Position numbers and translations under genes: made by a program. From positions 1-20,862 of IMG/VR virus record IMGVR_UViG_3300025086_000317: 20,862 bases of DNA. One strand, given 5' to 3'. The notes beneath the pieces were generated by a model, which saw only the letters and a list, made by a program, of their open reading frames with translations, was not told where the DNA came from and searched no databases. Source of the stretch: a virus. Shown in pieces: positions 1-7,400 of the stretch (within the stretch, counting starts at the first letter, position 1; the number at the start of each line of letters is the position of its first letter).

Positions 1-378
1 ATTTCTAAATTCAATAGTATTTCCGTCTGTAATAATATGATTGAAAGATCCTGTCCTAGTTATAATACTACTGTCTCCAGACATTGAAATATCTGATGAA
101 GCCGTTATAGAACCAGACATAATAGTTAGGCCTGATCCTTTTTGTTCTATCTTTCCATAAACTACTAATTCTTGTCTTGTATCTACCGCTGATCCCAGTT
201 GTAATAATTTATGAGATGCAGTAAGTCCCGGAGCTTGAAGTCCAGTTGTTGTACTAATAAAGCCTGTAGTTTCTATTCTATCTGTTATAGTTGTAGTATT
301 AGTACCGAATGAACCTGTTAAAGCTTGTACAGCTGCAGAGGTTGATATATTTGCAGAAGCTGTTATCGACCCAGACAT
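1..378 (-). repeat. 86-codon tandem repeat in the left-edge fibre gene
   Basis: The unit begins at the Met codon at 378 and again at 120, a spacing of 258 bases or exactly 86 codons. Both copies read MSGSITAS, then an IS-containing step, then TGSF, an I-T-D run and an I-E pair. Both are preceded by VYGKI followed six to seven residues later by LTI. The second copy is cut by the window edge, so the number of copies is unknown. The match is clearer in protein than in DNA, which suggests an old duplication. Confidence 0.7.
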
Positions 379-2328
379 AATCGTAAGTTCTGAACCAACA
401 GATTTTATTTTACCATAAACAAGTAAATCACCACCTAATATATTTGTAGCATGGCCGATATCGCTTTGACTAATAACTGCTGAAGCTGTTATTGGATGAT
501 GAGTTCTTAATGGGTGTAATACTTCTACTCTATCAAAATCTGAACCTGCTGCAGTATCTCCTATATAAACTATATTTGAATTTTCAGTTAAAATTGAAAC
601 ATCGTTTAGATAATACCCTTGTCCATAAATATTTGCACTTGAACTTATATGTCCTGATGCTGTTATGTGGCCTACACCTGGATTAATACTTATACCCGTA
701 TTAGAACCACTCATTATTGCTAATGCTCCTTGAACTCCTCTTAATCTTACTTCATTAGCTGTTTCATCAGCAAATTGAATTGAAGCACCATTCGGAAGAA
801 ATGCCGAATGAGCATATACATTACCACTTGCACTTATATTACTTGAAGCTGTTAGGTTTGTTGTAGCTACAGAAAATATATTTCCAAATGTGTTATCAAT
901 ATTTGAAGTAATAAAACCGCCAACTGATAAATTTGTTGCGATTTGTGCATTTTCCGTTATGATATTACCACTTGAACTTATATTACCAGATGAAGTAATT
1001 GCTCCATTTACTGTAAGACCTTTATTAGCTGTAATCGTAACTGATTGTTGAGCATTTTGACCTTCAACTATTAATGTTTCTTGTGCTTCATATCCTCCGA
1101 TAGCACAATTGTATCCTTCCGCATGTTGCAAATATAAAATTCTTGAAGCATTTACATTAAGATTACCTATACTACTGTGACCAGTGTTAGCTATGGTTCT
1201 TGAACTATGACCTAAATATAAATTACCACCTTTAAGATCTGCACTTGTAGATATATCACCGGAAGCAGTTATAGAAGGCGTTTTAAGGTATGAGGTATTT
1301 TCAAGGGCTAACCCAGTTCCAGATATACCAAAAAATTTGTTAGATCCGCCAAATTCTCCAAAATAAAGTCTGCCAGAAGATAATATATTATTAGCTTCAA
1401 TTAAACCGCTAGATGATACTGCTGATGAAGTAATAGCTCCCCCGACAGATAAATAACCTTCTACATCAACGTTAGCTCCTGATCCTAATTGCAGATTATT
1501 ATTTGTTACTGATAAAGCGTAACCAACACCTCCCCAAGTTATTGCTCCTCCGTTTGGTAATCTTAGTCCACTTGAAGAAACAATACCAGATGCGCTTATT
1601 GCAGTTGTTGATATTACATTACCAGGAGATTCTATTACAAATGATCCAGCTTCGTCTGGGATGGAAATAAGCTTGTTTGAACTGGGAGTCCAACTTATAG
1701 ATTGAGAATACGTTCCAGCATTATTGTATAAATTTAATTTAGGTAGTACTAATGGCCCAGAAGTTTTTATGTTTACTTTACCAGTTACTAAATCTATTTC
1801 ACCTGTACCAGCTGGGTTTATTTCTATGTTATTATTACTATTTGTAGTTATAATCTTTTCGGTATTTACTGCAGTACTTGCGCTTAAAGTACCTTTAACG
1901 TTTACACCTCCTACATGAGTTTGCAATATATCCTCGTCTTGTATAGTAATATTTATATTGTTACCATCCCAATAGATTTTTTCAACGTCTTGATTTGTTC
2001 CACCGAACCAAGCTATCTCTTGGTTTCCAGCATTAGTATTAAACAATGTAATATCTGATGTAGTTACTCTACCACTTGCGCTTATATTGCTTGCTGTAAG
2101 TGGTCCTGTAACTTCAAAGCTATTTGCAAAACTTGCGGTTTCTGCATATGAAGAAGATAGCTCCTTTAATATCTCGACTGAAGATGAAACAGCATATGAA
2201 GATGTTACTCTTAACAGTGGCACTAAAGATCCTGTACCATCTGCAACTGCTCCGCTCGATGATAATTGCAAAACCCTTTGATAAGTGTCTTGAATATTTT
2301 GGCCTGTAAAGTCGTCTGATCCAGCCAT
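1..2328 (-). CDS. Repetitive tail-fibre-like virion protein, 3' end outside the window
   Basis: The frame opens at an ATG at 2328 and stays open for 776 codons to base 1, so the C-terminus is missing. An AGAGGT Shine-Dalgarno site straddles the stop codon of the 186-aa gene, 9 bases upstream. The protein is rich in Ser, Ala, Thr, Gly, Asn and Ile, with many short units of the type GxITASGxISSS, and a stretch near the N-terminus reading SSSYAETASFANS. These units are typical of shaft or fibre proteins in marine T4-like phages. An 86-residue unit containing VYGKI and LTIMSGSITAS starts at 378 and begins again at 120, running off the edge. I see no enzymatic motif, signal peptide or membrane segment. 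It is probably part of the tail fibre or adhesin apparatus; the assignment rests on composition and repeat style, not on a catalytic or structural motif. Confidence 0.85.
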   Translation of the reverse strand, partial: MAGSDDFTGQNIQDTYQRVLQLSSSGAVADGTGSLVPLLRVTSSYAVSSSVEILKELSSSYAETASFANSFEVTGPLTASNISASGRVTTSDITLFNTNAGNQEIAWFGGTNQDVEKIYWDGNNINITIQDEDILQTHVGGVNVKGTLSASTAVNTEKIITTNSNNNIEINPAGTGEIDLVTGKVNIKTSGPLVLPKLNLYNNAGTYSQSISWTPSSNKLISIPDEAGSFVIESPGNVISTTAISASGIVSSSGLRLPNGGAITWGGVGYALSVTNNNLQLGSGANVDVEGYLSVGGAITSSAVSSSGLIEANNILSSGRLYFGEFGGSNKFFGISGTGLALENTSYLKTPSITASGDISTSADLKGGNLYLGHSSRTIANTGHSSIGNLNVNASRILYLQHAEGYNCAIGGYEAQETLIVEGQNAQQSVTITANKGLTVNGAITSSGNISSSGNIITENAQIATNLSVGGFITSNIDNTFGNIFSVATTNLTASSNISASGNVYAHSAFLPNGASIQFADETANEVRLRGVQGALAIMSGSNTGISINPGVGHITASGHISSSANIYGQGYYLNDVSILTENSNIVYIGDTAAGSDFDRVEVLHPLRTHHPITASAVISQSDIGHATNILGGDLLVYGKIKSVGSELTIMSGSITASANISTSAAVQALTGSFGTNTTTITDRIETTGFISTTTGLQAPGLTASHKLLQLGSAVDTRQELVVYGKIEQKGSGLTIMSGSITASSDISMSGDSSIITRTGSFNHIITDGNTIEFRN

Positions 2329-2337
2329 TTATAACCT

Positions 2338-2898
2338 CTATTTACGTTTTTCTAATATCTTTACTACTTTCTCTATAATTGGCGTTTTTTGATTATCATT
2401 TATAGGATTAGCTTGGATATATTCAGCTACTATAGTATTAACCTCAGTTTTCTTTATAGAAAGATTCTTAATGTTTATATTTTCTTTTATTAACATTTTT
2501 AACAAATTAATTACATGTTCTTTTTCTGTTAACGTTGGTTGTGATAATATTTCTACTTTTGAGTTATTTTCTACTAAAGAAGGAGAAGATTGAGATTTAA
2601 CTTCTACTGTAACTTTTTTACTTGCTTCTACTTTGAAAGTAGATTCCCAAGGTGTAAAAAATGTATCTTCAGCAATTACTTCTAATTTAATAGATCCTTT
2701 GCTATTTTCATCTATTAAACCCTTTAATCTTTTAACGGGTACACTAACATTACCAGACTCAGAAATTTTACCATTAAACATTATATTAAAATCTTCTGCT
2801 TCAATTACCAACCTAGCTTTAGACTTTTTTAATGAAGCTCCTTGTAACTCAATTTTTGCTTCAAAGTTTTCTATTTTATCAGTGTATAATTTGTACAT
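2338..2898 (-). CDS. Hypothetical phage protein, 186 aa
   Basis: I cannot name a function. The start at 2898 is preceded by a good GAGGAGA Shine-Dalgarno site inside the end of the 97-aa gene, which it overlaps by 20 bases, so the two are probably translationally coupled. The first 105 residues or so look like a compact beta-rich domain (KIELQGASLKKSKARL, then a FNGKI step, a VPVKRLKGLIDEN step and IKLEVIAEDTFF). Residues 105-130 form a Ser/Val-rich linker. The last 60 residues are Lys- and Ile-rich and probably helical. I recall similar proteins near structural genes in marine T4-like phages, but without a known role. Its place between fibre genes suggests a virion or assembly role; that is inference. 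Confidence 0.8.
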   Translation of the reverse strand: MYKLYTDKIENFEAKIELQGASLKKSKARLVIEAEDFNIMFNGKISESGNVSVPVKRLKGLIDENSKGSIKLEVIAEDTFFTPWESTFKVEASKKVTVEVKSQSSPSLVENNSKVEILSQPTLTEKEHVINLLKMLIKENINIKNLSIKKTEVNTIVAEYIQANPINDNQKTPIIEKVVKILEKRK

Positions 2899-3172
2899 GT
2901 CTTTTTATCTCCTCGGCTATTATTTCTATGTCTTTTACTTTAAGATGTAAGCTTTTAACTTCTTTTTCTTCGTCATAGATTTTTGTACCGTTTTTGTGCA
3001 TTATTAAACGGACTAGTTTCTTTTTTTTCTTCTTATCTAACTTTTTAACTAATTCTGGAGCTATTGCTCCTCCAGTGGTAGTAACCTCTTCTATTATCTG
3101 TACTAGATCCCATAGATGAGGGTTATCATTCCACTTAAAATTAGCTTCTTCCCATTTTACTTTTTGTGCCAT
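2879..3172 (-). CDS. Small hypothetical phage protein, 97 aa
   Basis: The function is unknown. The N-terminus is Trp-rich (KWEEANFKWNDNPHLWD), followed by an IIEEV helix and a lysine-rich run of KKKKKK type near residue 50; the C-terminal half looks helical and charged. The Trp-rich opening resembles small proteins I recall from structural clusters of T4-like marine phages. The start at 3172 lies 13 bases after the TAG of the 52-aa gene and has no convincing Shine-Dalgarno site: the nearest, AAAGG, is about 17 bases away. Translation may therefore be coupled to the gene upstream, or a transcript may begin close by. It ends in TGA, overlapping the 186-aa gene by 20 bases. Confidence 0.8.
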   Translation of the reverse strand: MAQKVKWEEANFKWNDNPHLWDLVQIIEEVTTTGGAIAPELVKKLDKKKKKKLVRLIMHKNGTKIYDEEKEVKSLHLKVKDIEIIAEEIKRHVQIIH

Positions 3173-3185
3173 ATATAAATATCAT
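3170..3185. promoter_or_regulatory. AT-rich start-site motif shared with the leader at 11385
   Basis: The 13 bases CATATATAAATAT at 3170-3182 occur identically at 11385-11397. Here the CAT is the complement of the start codon of the 97-aa gene; in the other copy it lies in an untranslated leader. The plus strand contains TATAAATA, the octamer of T4 late promoters, but that strand points away from the flanking genes. A regulatory role is a guess. Confidence 0.25.
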
Positions 3186-3344
3186 CTAACCTTTCTTATA
3201 AGGGAATTTCTTATTCAATAGTTCCTGTCTTTCGTCGCAGCCACAATCATTACCAATAGTTTTTTTAACTATTTTTTGAATACCTGTAGCTTTTGTTATT
3301 TTTGCTATAGTATCACCCAAACCTTTAGATTTATTCTCTTTCAT
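3186..3344 (-). CDS. Small Cys-x-Cys phage protein, 52 aa
   Basis: This 52-codon frame starts at an ATG whose first base is also the last base of the TAA stop of the S74-fibre gene (TAATG), with AGAGG about 7 bases upstream. It ends in TAG at 3186. The product is basic. It begins MKENKSKGLGDTIAKITKAT and has an I-V-K-K helix, a central DCGCDERQ motif and a C-terminal LLNKKFPYKKG. Small proteins of the form GLGDTI...TKATGI...DCGC...LN..FP recur, in my memory, in T4-like marine phages, always without a known role. The Cys-x-Cys pair could bind metal or form a disulphide, but two cysteines alone do not make a zinc finger. The tight coupling and the family resemblance make it a real gene. Confidence 0.8.
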   Translation of the reverse strand: MKENKSKGLGDTIAKITKATGIQKIVKKTIGNDCGCDERQELLNKKFPYKKG

Positions 3345-4483
3345 TATTTAGCCTCTAATGCTATTATTCTAGCTTTCAAATCTTCTATAATTACTTGTTG
3401 TTCTTTAATTGCTTCTACAAAATGACCAGCTAGATTTGCATAAGATATACTTTTTGCATTATCTATATTAGAAGTTGGTGTATTATCAGGGCTGTCATTT
3501 TTTGTTGCCAATTTTGTTTCAGTATTAACTAATTCTGGAATTACAGTTTCTGTTTCTTGAGCTATCATACCAAAAGATTTTACACCAGGTGTTGAGGATT
3601 TATCGTTCCAAGTAAAGCTTACCCCTCTTAACTTTTTTATTGTATCCAATGAACTTTCAATAGTTTTTACTTCTTCCTTTAACCTTTCATCTGAAGTTTG
3701 ATTGTAAGTACCTGTAGCATATACAGTTCCATATTGATTAACGTAGAATACTGGCCAATGGCTAGTGCCCGAATCGTCTCTGTGTTGTTGTATTCCTATA
3801 AAATTAGTATCTGTATCATAAAAGAAATAAGCTCTTTGCGAATGTTCGTTTCCATAATCAAACAATTTTATATAAGCTCTATCTTCATTTCCTTGAGCCA
3901 TTTTCAAATAATCATGATTACCACCAGACCCAGCATGCGTCCAACTTATTTGACCATTACCAGCTTCGAAAAGTATATCTCCTCCAGCTTTCAATGTAAT
4001 ATCATTTTCAACGTATAAATTGCCATCTCCTGGGTCAGTAGAAGTAGTCCCTACTCTTAATGCATCTATTCTAGCATAATCGTTTACATATAAATCATTG
4101 TCAATAGTAACATTTCTAGATGTATCTATACCTATTGCACGTAAACTACCCATAACATATGATTCATAAATACCAAAGCTATTTCCATCGCTATTGTCTT
4201 GTCCAATTGTCCAGTATTGGCTATCGCATCTAAAGCTTATTCCTGCATCACCTGATCCAATATTCCAACATAATATTTGAGGTCCATAACTTGTATTACC
4301 ATTATCACCTTTAACCGTAAGAAACCCTAAACTTCCTTGATCGGCCTCTATGTCTTCCATGTGAACTGCGTTGTGGAAATAATTTACATCTCCTACATTG
4401 TCTGAAGATTCTACTAACACAGGTGCTCCAGCCGAAGCTGCAAATTTATACCTATGCCCATTTGTCATTGTTACTGTTGCCAT
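3344..4483 (-). CDS. Tail fibre/spike protein with C-terminal S74 intramolecular chaperone
   Basis: The start at 4483 follows GGAG with good spacing, 12 bases after the stop of the 1577-aa fibre gene. Residues 1 to about 255 are beta-rich and contain repeat-like steps (VTIDNDLYVND, NLYVENDITL). From about residue 262 the protein matches the Peptidase_S74 / endosialidase chaperone domain: TSDERLKEEVKTI at 263-275, FTWND at 290-294, FGMIAQETE at 304-312, ISYANLAGHFVEAIKEQ at 346-362, and a final helix suited to a trimeric coiled coil. In the family this domain drives trimer folding of a fibre and then cuts itself off just before the conserved Ser. Ser264 and Lys269 are in the expected places, so cleavage between Thr263 and Ser264 is predicted. 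At 379 aa it is short for an S74 fibre, so it may be a distal tip mounted on a longer fibre. Confidence 0.9.
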   Translation of the reverse strand: MATVTMTNGHRYKFAASAGAPVLVESSDNVGDVNYFHNAVHMEDIEADQGSLGFLTVKGDNGNTSYGPQILCWNIGSGDAGISFRCDSQYWTIGQDNSDGNSFGIYESYVMGSLRAIGIDTSRNVTIDNDLYVNDYARIDALRVGTTSTDPGDGNLYVENDITLKAGGDILFEAGNGQISWTHAGSGGNHDYLKMAQGNEDRAYIKLFDYGNEHSQRAYFFYDTDTNFIGIQQHRDDSGTSHWPVFYVNQYGTVYATGTYNQTSDERLKEEVKTIESSLDTIKKLRGVSFTWNDKSSTPGVKSFGMIAQETETVIPELVNTETKLATKNDSPDNTPTSNIDNAKSISYANLAGHFVEAIKEQQVIIEDLKARIIALEAK

Positions 4484-4495
4484 TTTATTCTCCTA

Positions 4496-7400
4496 TTATG
4501 GTTGTGCTTCCCTTACTGCGTTCATTGCTGTAAACGAACTATTGACGACACCGTTATCAAAACCTGTTACAGTTGTAATTACATCTATTACAATCTGAGA
4601 TTCAACTGATGCAGAAGAATTAACTAAATCAAACCCCTTAATTTTTCCTGGGTCTACATCTAAAATCATATGCATAATTCTTTCTCCACCTTGAGATCCA
4701 TCAAATACTAAATTGTAGCCATCGCCATTTGCTCTTCTATAAGAAGATAAATTTCCAGAATCTACAGTTACTACTTTAGTTGCAAAGTTTGTAGCTGTTG
4801 CGGACCCAGATAATAGCATGCTTGATGCAGTTATTTGCCCATTTGATTTTAATATCGTTGAACCACCATCAACTGAAGTTGTTGAAGTTATCGATGAAGC
4901 ACCAATTGTCCAGCCTGCAACTTTACCGGCAGAAGCTGTTAGTGCTCCTGCTTGGTCTACTTGGAATGATGGAGATGAAGAACCACCAAGTCTAATTATT
5001 CCATTGTCTAAATCTAATTGAGAACCAGCTGATGCTGCCCAATTGTTAGAGTGTATCTTTCCAGTTGTTATTTTATCACCAGATATAGTTGTCCCAGCAG
5101 AGTTAGGTCCGGCCGGTAAATTAAATAACGCTCTTGCATTATCTGCTGTCAATGCAGACTTATATACACGGAACTCAGACATATAACCTGTAAGGTCATT
5201 AGTTGGTGATCCAGCAGCTGAATCTAATTCTCCTCCTAATAGAATTTCATCTATCTGGCCTGAATCTAAATTGGCTGTTTCTACATTGGCAGTAGTATAA
5301 GCACCTACATATTCACCATCAATATATAGTTTAGCTTGAGAACCGTCTGCCATTACTAGTACTATATGGTGCCATTGGTTTGTAAATTCAACTCCAGATG
5401 CCAATGTTCCAAGAGATACTTGATTTACAATTAGTTCGGTTAGATTATCCGTTGAACCATCATTCATAACCCAAATTAAATCATTATTTCCACCATCATG
5501 AAAACCAAATGGTATTATATCACCTGCATTGCTTGTTTCCTTAATCCAAAAAGATAAAGATATATCCATGTTAGAAGTTAAACCAGCTTTTAATGCATTT
5601 ATATCTATTCTAGAATCTGATCCATCAAATTGAGCGGCTCCTGGTAATGGTCCTGCAGATGTTCCTGCCACAAATGTTGTTCCTCCAGATATACTTCCAG
5701 CATCATCTTCTCCATGGTAATCGTTACCCGAATAATCTAATACTCTATCATTACCATTATCTGTTGTTACAGAATTATGCAAAGGGTAATACCCAATTAA
5801 ATTTTCTTCAGAAGGGAAGTCCATTATAGAAGCTGTTAATGCTCCACCAGTTACTGTTATATCTCCAGATATATTAGCACCAGTTGCTGCTAATACTCCT
5901 GCTTTTGTTACACTGAATGGTGCTGACCCGGCAGTTGCGTTACCTGCCCATAGTCTATAAGTTCCATCTTGTGAATCTAGTTTTACAATATCATTAGTTG
6001 TACCCAAAGTTAATGAACCAGCTGAATCTATCTCTGCGTTGTTTTTAGATAATTTGTCTGAGGCTATTGTCCAACCAGCTATTGTACCAGCAGAAGCTGT
6101 TAATGCTCCAGTTTCATCTACTGCAAAGTCTGGTGCAGATGAGCCTCCCAGTTTAATTGTTCCATTATCTAAGTCTAATTCAGAGCCAGCTGATGCTCCG
6201 TAATTTGTTGATTGAACCTTTCCAGTTTTAATTCTGCCACCTTCTATAACTGTTGTTCCACCTACAGTTCCTGCTGGCGATTGGTATAAAGCAGAGATTT
6301 CATTGTCTGTTAATTTGTAATGGCCAAAAACTCTAAGCTCATCGATAGATCCAGTATAACAGTATATCCCATCACCAGAAACAACTCCTGATGTTTGTCT
6401 AAAGCTAGAAGTTATTATTGCACTATCATTATGAGATGCTCCAATACCACTAAAACCCGAGTAAACTATACCGCCACTGTCTATATCCGGGTGGCCTGTT
6501 TCAGTTGCTTGATGTACTCCGTTTATATAAATACTTGCAGTACCATGATATCGTGATGCTGCAACGTGAGTCCAAACGCTAGATTCTATAGATGCAGAAA
6601 CTTTTAATGTGTCATAATTATTTGAAGAGCCCTCCCAAGCTGTCCACCAGATATGGCTACCTGAAATATATAAAGCGTCTCCATTTGATCCTCCTCCAGC
6701 TTCCCATACTATTTGAGGTTGAGTATGTGCAACATTTTCAGGTTTTACCCAAACAGATATACTTGCAGAGTGTAGCGGAGTCGTTGAACCACCAGGATAA
6801 TACCATTCTCTATCTTCTATTTCTATACGAGTACTTTTACCAGATTCAAAATTTATAGATGTACCACCAGTTATAAAGTTTCCACTTCCAGATACCCAAC
6901 ATTCATTTGCGTTTACAATAGAACCACTAATATCGTTTAAGTCTTGTCCTACTGTGTTATATACTATTGTTCCTGCTCCTACGTTAAAATCGTAATGATA
7001 AGATGGTGTGGTAGTAGGTAAAGCCGGTAAACTTGCTACTTCTATTTTACCAGAAAAATATCCATTCTGTGTATATAAACCATAACCGCTTACGCCATCG
7101 CTAAATTTAGAATCGGTAACACCAGATAAATCTCCAAGCCTTGCTTTTAGATCTACATCATAAACATCAGAACCCGTTCTTTCTACTATGTCTATGTATG
7201 GTGTATAGGGATCATTAGGGTTTGCGTTTAATCTAATATAACCAGTTCCAAGTTTACCAGTAGAAACTATTACTTGTGAACCTGAATAACTTTGAGCAGA
7301 TGAACCACTATCTCCAAGTGAACCAGATGTTCCTGCAAATGAAGTACCTAATCCTCTTTCTACATATATAGCACCAGTTAAATCGTTTTCTGCATCCCCG

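Noticed and set aside
2087-2309. Plus-strand frames of 60 or so codons here and across the fibre genes (for example 8154-8414, 4818-5021, 8835-9059)
   Set aside because: They lie opposite long minus-strand genes of biased composition, have no ribosome sites or recognisable domains, and read as complements of Ser/Ala/Thr-rich repeats.
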